From: Russula earlei
Lineage: Eukaryota; Basidiomycota; Agaricomycetes; Russulales; Russulaceae
Direction of reading: 5' to 3'
DNA: 64,000 nucleotides
NCBI GenBank assembly: GCA_025769875.1
Contig: JAGFNK010000299.1
Span: 1-64,000, forward strand
Each line of letters opens with the position of its first letter. Within the stretch, counting starts at the first letter, position 1. Made by a program: the position numbers and the translations under genes. Below, piece after piece: positions 11,062-23,213 of the stretch. Below the pieces are notes generated by a model. It worked only from the letters and a program-made list of their open reading frames with translations. It was not told the DNA's origin and did no database searches.

Positions 11062-11888
11062 TGTCAAGACACATACTGCTGATCACTAAGGACTCAGGAG
11101 CAGGTGGGCAAGGGTCGGAACAGGTGGTATGCAGTGTAGACGGCATTGAACAAGAGGATGAGCCAAACGACTAGGAGGTACCAGAGGGGGACTGGTAGGT
11201 GTTGCTGGAGGCAGAGGCGAAGGTTGGAGGCCAGTGCAGCGAAGAGGCTTTGAACAAGGCAGTCTTGAAGAGTACCTTGAAGATGAGGAAGGCTTTAAAC
11301 TGAGTGGTCGTAGGGGAGTACCCAGGAGGATGAGAGTATCACAAATGGACAGTCTAACAACTTCCATGCTACATTGGGGCTTATATACTGTGTACAGGGT
11401 CGATTACAAAGAACTGGAACTATTCTAGACTCCTTGGTACCATCCAATAGGACTACAGGGGCATAAACTCACTTGTGTCAGGTTTCAGGCTTACTGAGCG
11501 TATTACTGATCATTGTGGAGTGATGACATCTTTACAATGTCACTTGTGGAGCACTTAGTGAGCCCATGAGGTCATTGTGGGGTTGCTCAGTCAGCCATGA
11601 TGTCATTGGAGCTAAATGATGTCATATGAGTTATGCAATGAGTTATAGGAGTTCATGCCGCTGTTTCGGGTCCCTGGTGGCTGGGTGGCCATGTGGCTGC
11701 CACACGATGATTACCTGATTAGGAAATGGGTACCTGGTCATGTCATAGTGCCTTTGCAATAGCAATATCTTGCACTGCAGGAGGAGTAGGCCAAGAAATG
11801 GAAGTGTGTTGACGATGCAAAGTGAGAGAGGTCTCTCTTGAGTGAAATAGGACAATACATAGCCAGGATCTGGCCTTGGTTCATAACA
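11062..11888 (-). repeat. Solo LTR family A, 827 bp, TSD CCTTT
   Basis: The plus strand reads TGTCAAGACACATAC to GTTCATAACA. The TSD CCTTT is at 11057-11061 and 11889-11893. The short host stretches at 10898-11061 and 11889-11943 around it are continuous with each other but hold no recognised gene; they may be the 5' side of the MULE locus at 26605. Confidence 0.94.
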
Positions 11889-11943
11889 CCTTTGACACAA
11901 CTTCTTCCCATCTCACAAGATGGATGTCACCTGTCCCAGCATG

Positions 11944-12905
11944 TGTCATGAACCATTCTCCGGAGAGGGCCCTTGAAGGACCCTTCCTTATAGGAGGAAA
12001 CCCAGCCTCTATGGTGTCACCCTGTTCACATGAGCAAAAGGGGTGAGTAGAGGTGTCCACAATATTGCGCGCGCATTGTTGTGCGAGCAATTCTTGGCAC
12101 AATCGACATACAACAAGCCCCACTTAAGGGCAACCCTTCTAGCAATAAAGGACAGTATTAGGACCTTCCTAAGGACCCTTTAGGACGACTCTAGGTGCTC
12201 TACAATAGGCACTAACCTAGTATCAAAGGCCCTACAACACATTATTAGACCAACTCTAATAACTATAGAATGAACTATAAGGCAATACTAAGGACCTTAA
12301 TAGAAGTATTAGGGTCGACTCTAAGGACCCTAATAGAACTATATAAGGGCCTTATAAGATAACACTATTCCATAACCAAACTACAAGTCCTCAAATGACC
12401 GGCCCTAAACTAACTAACAGAAAATGAATCAGGTGCTCACATGTGCACTAAAGCAGTGAACATGTGGACAGTGAAAGCTCTTACTCATCAAGAGAAGCCT
12501 TCTTACTCAGCAGCTTACTGAGCATGACTGAGCATGCTCAGTAAGCACACTCTGACTTCTTACTCATCACTCTATTGTGCTTGATAACAAGGTTATGACT
12601 TGTTCCCTATTTAGCAGTTCTCTTGTAGTATATAAGTGCTCAATAAAGTAGCAGACAGTCCTCAGACTGTCCATTTGTTTATGGCACTCTCCATTCCAGG
12701 GATACTCCTTTAAGGACCATCCCCTTGTGACTACCCTGGCTTCCTCTCTGCGTGCTTACTTGACTGTACCAGTAACTGTGCCCCTCTGGTACTTGTTACT
12801 GCTCTGGACTCTACTCCTGGCCCATGCCATCCTAGACGTCTATCGACTCGTCTCTGAACTAACCCCTCACTCTTGAACTGGATTGTTCAACAGTGAGTCT
12901 TGACA
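11944..12905 (+). repeat. LTR family B, complete, first unit of a rearranged LTR array
   Basis: It runs from TGTCATGAACC to GAGTCTTGACA. Its left flank GCATG does not match the sequence at its right end (TCTAA), but it nearly matches GTATG after 26604. So it is best read as the left border of one insertion complex, 11944-26604, with TSD GCATG/GTATG. Confidence 0.85.
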
Positions 12906-13023
12906 TCTAACAGTAAAGGACAGTATTAGAAGCTCTCTAAGGACCCTTTAAGACAACCTCCAGTGCTTTACATTGGACATTAATGAAGATACTATAAGCC
13001 CTAGAACGTGTTATTAGACTAAG

Positions 13024-13889
13024 TGTTACACCATTTTCCTTTTATGGTTACTTCTTACCTTTTGCTATGGACTGTTTGCTTTTGTACGTCCCTCTACTTA
13101 CTGGCCTCATGATCTCTTACATCTTGTGATCCCTTCTTTGTTATCATGTGATCCATACATGTCCAGGTAACACTGGATTGCTGTTACTTTCCCTTTGTTT
13201 GGTTCTCTTTCCTTTTATATTTGCTTCTTAGTTTTGACTGTGCAATGCTGCACATTTACTGTGCAGCACAGTTACTTGATTCTGACTCGTTCGTGGCTTT
13301 ATTTTGATGATTCCTACTTATTATGACTCCTACTATACTAGTAGCACAGTCAAGGCACAGCTATTGCTGCGCTTCTCCTGTATATATAAAGCTCAGTGCT
13401 TTAAGACCAAAGCCCTAAGCTTGGTCTCTTGTAGAATCCAACCTTCTTTGCTCCTGATCCTCAAACAACACTACACCTCTCCATTTCATCAACTCTTCAC
13501 ACACAACACACACACACACACCATCTACCATCTACTCTACCTATCCCTTCCTTTCCTAAGAGTCTCTCTTCACTCTACTAAGAAGAGCTCTCCTCCTTAA
13601 AGACCTACCTTCCTCTTCTCTCTGCATGTTCAAGGTCTAAGACAGACTTGAACACATATAGCTAGTGGAACCAGCCCTAGTCTATCCCATTACAAACTTA
13701 CCCTAGCTTCTCAATGGACTGAGTCATACTAGGAAGGGTCTATTGGCCATAACCTGTTTAGCATAAAACACTTTGACTGCTGGAGGGATCCTTACTCTCT
13801 ACTATGGGAACCAGCCTGTTCTTCAAACCCATCTCTACTATCAAACCCATCTTAAGACTTGTGAACTGACACGGCTAGTTACTGTGACA
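13024..13889 (+). repeat. Solo LTR family C, 866 bp, TSD CTAAG
   Basis: It runs TGTTACACCATTTTCC to GTTACTGTGACA. The TSD CTAAG is at 13019-13023 and 13890-13894. A TATATATAAA box lies near 13380 and is followed by a segment with CCTAAGCTTGGTCTC about 35 nt on. A CA dinucleotide run is near 13500. The reverse copy is at 49115. Confidence 0.93.
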
Positions 13890-14695
13890 CTAAGTCTAAC
13901 AACCTTAGAACAAACTATAAGGCAATACTAAGGACCTTAATATGGATATTAGGGTCAACTCTAAGGACCCTAATTGTTGAGACTCACTGTTGAACAATCC
14001 AGTTCAAGAGCAAGGGATTAGTTCAAAGACAAGTCAATAAATGTCCAAGATGGCATGGGCAAGAAGTAATGTCCAGAGCAGTATCAAGTACCAAAGAGGT
14101 ACAGTTACTGGCAGCATTGAGCAGTTACACAGGGAAGAGGCCAGATTGATCACAAGGGGACAGTCCTTAAAGGAGTATCCCAGGAAGAGAGTGCTGTAAA
14201 CAAATGGACAGTCTGAAGACTGTCTGCTACTTTATTGAGCACTTATATACTACAAGAGAGCTGCTAAATAGGGAACAAGTCATAACCTTGTTATCAAGCA
14301 CAATTGGTGGATGAGTAAGAAGTCAGAGTATGCTTACTGAGCATGCTCCATCATGCTCAGTAAGCTGCTGAGTAAGAAGGCCCCTATTGATGAGTAAGAG
14401 CCATTACTGTCCACATGTTCACTGCTTTAGTACATGTGTAAAGCACCTGATTCATTTACTGTTAGTTAGTTTAGGGCTGGTCATTTGAGGGCTTGTAGTT
14501 TGGTTCAGGGAATAGAGTTGCTTATAAGGTCCCTTATATACTTCTATTAGGGTCATTAGAGTCGACCTTAATACTTATATTAAGGTCCTTAGTATTGCTT
14601 GTTGAAGCAGATGGGCGCAGGTTATGATAACAACGATAAGATCCTTAAGATCTATCAAAAGATATTTCAGTTTGTGTAAGACAAAACTATAATTC

Positions 14696-15187
14696 TGTCA
14701 CTGACTGGGGGTGGTGTCACTGACAAATTGTTTCACGCACGAGACATGCGCACTGAGTTGAGTGAGACAACGAGTTCTCACAAGAATTGGGGATCTCAGT
14801 GACAACACAGCAAAGGCCAGTGTGTACCGCAGAGAGGAAATATAGTGATTGAGTCCTTGTGTTCGAAGACTTAGAGAGATGAAAGAGTTTCTGAGACATT
14901 TGCTTGGTTTCCTGCAAGCCTACAGTTCTGAAGCTGAATCCAGTGATATTTCACAAGAGAACAAGCTTAGGGCTTGTTCTCTTCTACTGACAGGTTTATA
15001 TAGACAGATATATCCTATATCAAATGGTGGACATGAGGTAACAATGAGACGATCGGAACTGGAACACGCTGGAAGGTGGTGGTACATGCAAGGCAAATGA
15101 GTCATTAGAATGTGCAAGAATCGTGAGGCTTGTCTGGGTAGGCTTGTCCGGTTGCCGGTCCAGTCCAAGGTACCGGTACTTGTGACA
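14696..15187 (-). repeat. Element D 3' LTR, 492 bp
   Basis: It runs TGTCACTGACTGGGG to GTACTTGTGACA on the plus strand. The sense TATATAAA box is at 15002-14995. About 32 nt on, at 14970-14958, the sense strand reads CTAAGCTTGTTCT, complementary to the element's presumed primer binding site. An inverted repeat AGAGAACAAGC / GCTTGTTCTCT surrounds this start. Confidence 0.92.
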
Positions 15188-15205
15188 TCACCCCCTTGTT
15201 AATGT

Positions 15206-16441
15206 CTAAGCGATGTAGGGGATAATGGTGGAATGGCAGCGATGGGTGTCGAAGTGAAGCTGGTTGCGGGGGACTTGACACATTCTGTCGGTCTTGCATT
15301 GTCGGTGTGGATTTCTGCAGTGGTCAGCTAAGTGTCCATGATGATTGCAGAGGACGCAGATGGCGATTTTGGGGCATTCGAAAGTGTCGTGTCCTCTGTC
15401 ATGGCACCAAGCGCATTTGTCAGAAAGTCAAGGGGAGAACTGATACCATGGGTCCATTAAGGCCTCTTTGGCATCCTTGTGTTCTTGGTCGGTGAGTTGA
15501 GGCATGGTCCTGAATAAGACTCGTGGTTCAAGGCGAGCTTTGGTGAGTTTGACCTTGGAGTCTCTTACTTCCCATACCATGTTGTGGTACCTTTCTCAAG
15601 CCATGACAAGACCATTTGCCATCTGTCGTACCTTCTTTATGGCAAATTGATAGCGGCGTACTTCAGCTTCCAGGGACAGGTCCTGTTTGAACCTGAGGGC
15701 CTCATTTATCGCTGCGGTGTGTCTAAGGCCATCTTTGAACATAAAGGCATCCTTTTGTGTGAGAAGAGGGCGAGGGTAGGGGTCAGCTCGTGCTCGAATG
15801 GGTATGCGGTGCATGGGGCATCCAGGGCCATAAGTGGCTAGCAGAGAGGGGAAGCCGTGTGTGAGGTCAGGAAGGACAAAGCGAGGGGGAAGTGTGTCGT
15901 CTTTGTTGCCTGGGTCTGGGATCAGTAAGTCTAGTCCTAAGTCTCCTTCCTCCCATCCTTCTCCGAGTTCTTCCAGCTCTGAAGGCTGGGTGTGATTAGC
16001 AGGTGGTTCGTAGATGGGGGGTGGTGTTCTCTCATGGTTCGTTGGGGCAAAGTTTTCATCAAGCAGGATGATGTTTTCAGCCTGTTCGATGATAGGAGTG
16101 GTTATGCATGGAGGGATTGGAATGGGGTCAGGTGATGGGGAGCAAACGTGATAGGACGGGCTATGGGTTCTGATGGGAGAATTGGTCCCTTGTGTGGGGG
16201 ATCAATTGCCAAAGGCACATAATATGGTGGTGAGGGAGTCATCTTCCCATAGCTCGCGTGCTTGTACTATCATTGCAGCGTGTTGTGCAGCACGTCGAAC
16301 GAGTAGTCTGGTGTTAATGATTGCTGCCGTTGAAGGGGATGGTTCTCTGGACAGCGGTAGGTGAATGAGCATAGGAGAGTAAGGGGGAGTAGGCACAAGA
16401 GTAGTGGTAGAGGTAGCAAAGGAATTTTGTGTGGAAGACAT
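15206..16441 (-). pseudogene. Element D third ORF downstream of pol, two CCHC zinc knuckles
   Basis: A single frame runs from ATG 16441 to TAG at 15206-15208, about 411 codons, and is broken only by three TGA codons (16202-16204, 15596-15598, 15428-15430), each explained by CGA to TGA. The N-terminus is Ser/Thr/Pro-rich, the middle acidic (ELEELGEGWEEGD), and the C-terminus has CAWCHDRGHDTFEC and CVLCNHHGHLADHC, two CCHC knuckles. It starts about 50 nt after the pol stop in another frame, so it is a separate cistron on the element. Nucleic-acid binding is likely from the knuckles; the role is unknown. Element I has a comparable extension fused to pol. Confidence 0.75.
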
Positions 16442-16493
16442 GTCGTAGTATGGGGGTGTAGCAGTGAGGAATGATTGTTTGCAGGTGGTGTCT

Positions 16494-19400
16494 TTATACT
16501 TGGGGTCGTCCAGCCAAAGCAGAGTAATATTCTTTTAGAAGTTCTGGGGCATTAAAATCGTGGTGGTTGACCCAGGAGTTGTCTGATGCAGGGTATCCTT
16601 TCCAATGTACGAGATATTGAAGTTTATGTGTTCGTCCGAACCTTCTGGTGTCTAGAATCGCTTCAATTTTGTATTCTTCCTTGTTTTCGACAGTCGGTGG
16701 GGGGCATGTAAATGGTGTGCTGTATTCTTCCATCTCCTTGTAAGGGAGGAGTAAATTGACATGGAAGATGTCATGTATTTTCATCGATGGCAGGAGTTAT
16801 AATTGATAAGCGACTTTGGAAATTCTTTTTGTGATGGGGAACGGGCCATATCTTTTAGGCATTAACTTGTGTGTTCCTTGTGTTTTGAGGTTCTTTGCTT
16901 CTAGCCATACCAGGTTTCCTTCTTCCATCTCCTTCATGTTGGGTTTTAGAGGTTGTTGTTTGCGTTCTAGAAGTTGTTGTGCATCTTGTCTTGCTTCTTC
17001 CAATTGTTTTAGGCGATTGGTGGATGAGGGCATATTGTTGTCTTCTAGACTAATGTTAATTTGGGGTTTAAATCCCATGAGGAGTTCGTGTGGTGATCTT
17101 CGTGATGTTTCATGTTTCCATGAGTTGTGTGTGTATTCTGCCAAAGGGAGCATTTTTGCCCAGGAATGAGGATGGGTTGTGGTCCAGGGTCTTAGGTATT
17201 GTTCTAGCCATGCATTCATTTTCTGTTTGTCCATTGGTTTGGGGGTGGAATGCAGTGGACATGTTTTGTTTGATGCCTAGATTTTTACATATGGCTTTAG
17301 AGAAGTTTGATGTGAATTGAGGGTCTCTGTCGGAGATGATTCTCTTGGGAATACCAAACCAGGGCACGAGGTGTTTCAAATACTCATGTGCGACGCCTGT
17401 TCCATCGATCATTTTGTTGCATGGGATGAACTTTGTCGCTTTGGAGCATCCTTGGTCAACGATGGTAAGGACACTGTCGAATCCTTCTGATTTAGGTAGG
17501 TCAGTGATGAGATCCATCAATTCATATTGAAAGAGACCTTGTTCAATGTGTGTGTCGAGTGGGAAGGTTGTAGCTTTCTTTCTGGGTATGTTGGTCTTAG
17601 ATTCTTGACATTTGGCGCAACCTTTGACGTATTGTTCTACGAACTGTCATAGTCTAGGTCCTTCGTAATGTTGTTTGACTAAATCCCAGGTGTTAGCTAT
17701 TCCTGGGTGTCCTGCAAAGGGGGTGTTGTGGAATTGTCTCAAGATTTCTCGTCATTTGTTGGGTTTATCTGGTAGGTAGGTATTTCACACAAAGATTTCA
17801 GGTGGTAGTAGCATGGTTTTTTGTTCTTCTACCCCCTTGTTAAGGTCTTTGCGACGGGAAAGTGTGTCGGCAATTGTGTGTGTGTGTCCAGGGACATGTT
17901 CCATGGTGATGTTGAAATCTTGCATGTATTGCATCCATCTTGCTTGTTGTCCTGTTAATTTTTGTGGTTCTTTGAAATAAGTGAGGTTTTTATGGTCTGT
18001 CCTTATCCTGACTGGTTTATCATCTCCCAGGAAGAATGGTTGTCCACTTTTTAGCCCGAAAATTACTGCCGCTAATTCTTTGTCATGTGCATCGTAATTC
18101 CTTTCCACATCCAACAGTGTTCTAGAGTAGTATGCGATTGGATGTAGACCGTCTTCGTATTCTTGAGATATAACTGCTCCAATAGCGAATCCTGATGCAT
18201 CGGTATCTAGAACAAATTGTTTTGTCCAATCTGGGGTATGTAGTACTGGGTAAGATATGCAGGTTTCTTTTAGGATTTGAAAGGCTTGATCCTCTTTTGT
18301 CATCCATTCCCATTGTTTATTTTTCTTTGTTAAATCGTTTAGTGGTCTGGCTTTTATGGAGAAGTTGGGTATGAAGTTTCGATAGAAGTTGCAGAATCCC
18401 AAGAAACTTCTGACTTCTTTTAATGTCAATGGGGTTGGCCAGTCTTTAATTCCTTTGACCTTGACAGGGTCCATAGTTATTTCTCCTTCTCCTATAATTA
18501 CTCCAAGGTATTCAACCTTTCTTTTGTGGAATTGGCATTTTTCTAGCTTAAGGTAGAGGTTGTGTTGTTTTAATTTGGATAGTATGTGGTTGACTTTAGA
18601 TGCATGTTCCATTTCATCATTTTTTGTGGCAATGATGATATCATCCATGTAGATTTTCAACCATCCTTGTGTGAGTTCTTCTTGAAAGATGTCATCCATC
18701 ATGGTTTGAAAGGTGGCTGGAGAGTTCATCAGTCCGAAGAACATTACCATTGGTTCGAACAATCTGTTGCTGGTTTTGAAGGCTGCTTTCCATTCATCCC
18801 CTTCTTTGATCCAGATATTATTGTAGCCCCACCTGACGTCAAATTTGGTGAAAAGTTCTTTTCCTGCTAAGGCATGGATGAGTTCCGGAATTAGGGGTAG
18901 TGGATATATGTTAGGTATTGTCCATTTGTTTAGATTCCTATAATCTTGTACTGGTCGGAATTTACCATCTTTCTTTTTATAAGGAAGAATCCACTGGTGT
19001 ATGGTGAATTGGACCTTCTTATCCGTTTGAGTCGTAAGTTTTGTTCAAGGAACTTTCCCTGTTCTTCCTTTTCTTTGGGTGAAAGGGGGTACACTCTGCA
19101 ATTGATTGTCGTTGGGATGTCTGACTTTAGGTCAATAGCCTGATCCCATTTCCTTGGTCCAGGAAATCTTTCTGATTCTTGTTCCATAAATACTTGTCCA
19201 TACTGATGGTATTGATGAGGAACTATTTCTTGCCAGGTCTTTGGTTTATCTTGCATTTGTGATTCTGCTAGTTGTTGAGCTATGGTGGTTTTGTGCACTT
19301 GAGTTTGTAGCCATGGTTCATCTCCTTCTTCCCAATCCATTAATGATTTGATCCATTCTGGTGTTTCCTGGCTTCCTGAAAGGACAATTCTTCCCATCAT

Positions 19401-20640
19401 AGTTCCCTTAGACCAATTTATTTTTGGGTTAGTTGATTCTAAGAATGGGTTTCCTAAAATCATGTCGTCTTGCCCTATATCTGCGACCAAGAATTGATGC
19501 ATGTGTCTTTGTCCCAGTAATTTTAGTTCTAAGTCGACAGTTTGAGTGACTTTTCCTAAGCGATTGAGCGTCCCATCGACATTTTTGATGTTTCTGGCTG
19601 GGGATAATTTTCTAGTTTGCAGGCACAATTCCTTTGTGTTATGAACCAAGGCCAAGTCCTGGCCGAGGATTGTCCTATTTTACTCAAGAAAGACCTCTCT
19701 CACTTTGCATTGCCAACTCCCTTCCATTTTCTGGGCTATCCCTCCTGTGGTACAAGATATTGCTATTGCAAAGGCACTATAACACGACCAGGCACCCGTT
19801 TCCTAATCGGGTAATCATCACGTGGCAGCCACATGGCCACCCAGCCACCATGGACCCTGAAACAGCGGCACAAACTCTTAGAAACTGTTGCATAACTCAT
19901 CTGACATCATCAAGGCTCCAATGACATCATGGCTGACTGAGCGACTCCACAGTGACCTCATAGGCTCACTAAGCGCCCCACAGTGACATCATAATGATGT
20001 CATCGCTCCACAAAGATCAGTAATGTGCTCAGTAAGCCTGAAACTTGACACAAGCAAGTTTATGCCTCTGTAGTCCTATTGGATGGTACCAAAGAGTCTA
20101 GAATAGTCCCAGTGCTTTGTAATCGACCCTGTACACTGTATATAAGCCCCAATGAAACATGGCAGTCATCAGACTGTCCATTTGTGATACTCTCATCCTC
20201 CTGGGTACTCCCCTGCGACCGCTCAGTCTAAAGTCCTCCCTCGTCTTCAAGGTACTCTTCAACAACTGCCTTGTTTAAAGCCCCTCGCTGCACTGGCCTC
20301 TACTCTTCGCCTCTGCCTCCTGCAACACATACCAGTCCCCATCTGGTATCTTCTAGTCGTTTGGCTCATCCTCCTGTTCAACGCCATTTACGCCACGTAC
20401 CATCTGTTCCGACCCTTGCCCACCTGCTCCTGAGTCCTTAGTGATCAGCAGTACGTGTCTTGACACTTTGTCAATTTAGGGGATATGAAGCATTCTGTGG
20501 CCCCTGCTGTCTATCAGAGCTTTTCTTTTGGCTTTGTTTGATCCAATGTAAATAGTAGTCATCACTGATATTGACTTTCTTTGAGACTTGTACATGGAGT
20601 CGATATTTAAAGCTCGAGCAATCGCCATTATGCTCAAGCG
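16494..20640 (-). pseudogene. pol: Element D pol: protease, RT, RNase H, integrase, chromodomain
   Basis: On the minus strand the protease spans 20640-18930 around a family A LTR; its DSGA has gained one base near 20510, breaking the frame at the active site. RT and RNase H (18762-17785) keep KIYMDDIII and LDTDASGFAIG. Integrase (17520-16797) has MDLITDLPK, ISDRDPQF and NGQTENE carrying D, D, E. The chromodomain (16784-16494) reads LQYLVHWKGYP but has VNHHDF where the family usually has WEP. Frameshifts separate all these pieces. Confidence 0.9.
19637..20465 (+). repeat. Solo LTR family A, 829 bp, TSD CTTTG, inside element D protease
   Basis: It runs TGTTATGAACCAAGG to GTGTCTTGACA. The TSD CTTTG is at 19632-19636 and 20466-20470. 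A TATATAAG box lies near 20140, followed about 30 nt later by CAGACTGTCCATTTGTG. Opposite in orientation to the second A LTR at 21353. Confidence 0.95.
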
Positions 20641-23136
20641 TCCGAAAAATCCTCTTCTTTGTCCTCATCATCTCCCATCAAGGCTTTGATAAAGGTTTCT
20701 CTATCCTTCACAGAAAGTGCCTTTGCTGTCTTTGCTAATTTGATGACCGCGTCTTCCTCAGTAACTTCTTCGGTAGGAGGTTCAGCTGTGGTGATGACTT
20801 CAATGGTGCGGGCGCAAGTCATCTCGCATTTCGGCTTTGTAGGGCAATCGCGGGCTAGATGTCCTCGGAGAGAACAGTGGAAATGTCTTCCTTCTTCTTG
20901 GTTCTTCTGTTTCTCAGCTTTGGTGACTGCTTTGCAAGCAGCACCTGCACTGGTGTCCATCGCGTTTGGGTCGTGCAGGCATGATGTTGTTCAAGTTGTT
21001 TCTGTAGTTGGCCCAGGCTGAGTTTTCAAGTCGATTGTTTGGGAATTGATTGAGGTTGTGTGCTCACGTGCTTGAGTGGTCTGATAGGATTGTATGTTTG
21101 CGCATCCAGACTCTATGGTGTTTTTGTGCTGCTGCAACCCAATCTGCAAATGAAGTGGGGTCCTCAAGATCGAGACATGACTCGACTAAGGATCATGGGA
21201 GTCCCCATGCGAATAACCTCATGACAGTTGGCTCGTCGACATCAAGCCTGGCGCATCTTGCTAGTAGCTGGAATTCAGATACGTAGTTGTCTAGAAGACC
21301 ATCTTTCATCTTCAGTTCTTTGAGCTTATCTTGAGCTTTCTTGCGTTCCGTGTGTCAAGACATGTACTGCTGATCCGTGTGGACTCAGGAGCAGGTGGGC
21401 AAGGGTCGGAACAAATGGTATGCGGTGTAGGCGGCGTTGAACAAGAGGACGAGCCAAATGACTAAGATGTACCAGATGGGGACTGGTACGTGTAACTGGA
21501 GGCAGAGGCGAAGGTTAGAAGCCAGTGCAACAAGGGGGCTTTAAACAAGGCGGTCGTAGAAGAGTACCTTGGAAGCGAGAGGAGTCTTTAAACTGAGCGG
21601 TCGTGGGGGAGTACCCAGGAAGATGAGAGTATCACAAATGGACAGTCTGACGACTGCCATGCTTCATTGGGGCTTATATACAGTATACAGGGTCGATTAC
21701 AAAGCACTGGGACTATTCTAGACTCTTTGGTACCATCCAATAGGACTACAGAGGCATAAACTTGCTTGTGTCAACTTTCAGGCTTACTGAGCGCATTACT
21801 GATCATTGTGGAGCGATGACATCATTATGATGTCACTGTGGGGCGCTTAGTGAGCCTATGAGGTCACTGTGGAGTTGCTCAGTCAGCCATGATGTCATTG
21901 GAGCCTTGATGACATCAGATGATTTATGCAACAGTTTCTAAGAGTTTGTGCCGCTGTTTCGGGTCCATGGTGGCTGGGTGGCCATGTGGCTGCCACGCGA
22001 TGATTACCCGATTAGGAAACTGGTGCCTGGTCGTGTTATAGTGCCTTTGCAATAGCAATATCTTGTACCGCAGGGGGGATAGCCCAGAAAATGGAAGGGA
22101 GTCGGCAATGCAAAGTGAAAGAGGTTCTTCTTGAGTAAAATAGGACAATCTTCGGCCAGGACTTGGCCTTGGTTCGTAACACCATGTAGTTGGTGAATGC
22201 GCGACGGAACTGCTGTTGCAGTGCTTCCCACATGGTGAGCCCAAGCCGGATGTTGGTGGGGTCATCTTGTATGTCTTCGAGCCACTGGTCCATGGCTTTG
22301 AGCCATCCCTCTACCTTGGGTCCTTTCATTAGTGATAAGAAATATGCACACTTTTTTATAGGATCCCTAGCAATTTTGCTATTGTGATTCATGGACATGA
22401 ATCTGTTGAATGCAACTAGGAATGCATGCGTGTGAGCCCAGTTGCTGTTGAAAAACTTGGGGGGCAATGCCCTCAAGTTTTCCATATTTGGGTCCGTGTG
22501 CATCGCAGTTGTGGTCGGCACATGTTTTGAGGTCGTCGGGGTTGGGGTCGGGGCTTGGAGGTTGTATTCCACATCCTCCGAAACTGGTGAATGAGGGGTG
22601 AGGAGGGGCTTGCGCCGTTCTGGACAATGCGGGTTGGGGTTGACGGGGGTCAGAATCAGTGGCTGGCAACGAAAATGTTTGTCATTGTCATCAGTTCAAG
22701 CTCCATTGGAATGTGGGTGGCTGGGATGGGTCCTGGCATTGGGGCATGGCTTGGGGCTTTGGAGCTGGGAAGGGGTTCTCCAGAGGCTGTCAAAGTGGTG
22801 AGGTTAATCCCTCTGAGGGGGCTCTGAGTGAGGTGAAAAGCTGGGCGAGCGACACGCGTCGCTTCCCAGGTGTCCCCGCATCCTCATAATTTCAAACCAG
22901 AGGCCATAAAGGTGGCTGAGGGCTACCTTGGCATTCTTCCAGGTGACGTAGTAACCTGTCCATGGTATGCCATTGGTTTGTACCGATAAGAAGTCGACTC
23001 CATTGTTGAATGTGGTCATACTAGGGACATTCTTTTCTTGATCAGGGAGTAGCTCAAATGGGCATTTGAGAGCTGCCAGTCCTTCAACAATTGGTGTGCT
23101 GAGTCCTTTGCATCTCCAGTCTCGAGTCATAGTCAT
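20634..23136 (-). pseudogene. gag: Element D gag and pre-gag region
   Basis: The minus strand opens with an ORF 23136-22804 containing W- and Y-rich segments (IPWTGYYVTW), comparable in position to ORF1 of element I. Gag proper runs 22572-22182, is cut by an A LTR, and continues from 21352 with a readable segment (YVSEFQLLARCARLD) that has a TGA where CGA is expected near 21185. The knuckle at 20960-20634 reads HFHCSLRGHLARDC, with His in place of the first Cys. An acidic tail follows. Confidence 0.82.
21353..22181 (-). repeat. Solo LTR family A, 829 bp, TSD CCGTG/CCATG, inside element D gag
   Basis: The plus strand runs TGTCAAGACATGTAC to GGTTCGTAACA. The flanks CCGTG (21348-21352) and CCATG (22182-22186) differ by one CpG transition, consistent with an imperfectly preserved TSD. 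Confidence 0.92.
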
Positions 23137-23213
23137 GTTGAAGAGAAATCAGTATATTGTCTGTGTGAGCATGTGGTTCGGGGTCGAAGGTTCAGAGACT
23201 AAGCTTGTTCTAA

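Noticed and set aside
10898..11943. The 5' half of the MULE gene left of the LTR array
   Set aside because: The host sequence is joined to the MULE by the near-TSD, and one frame is open across the join, but no MULE N-terminal motif could be recognised.
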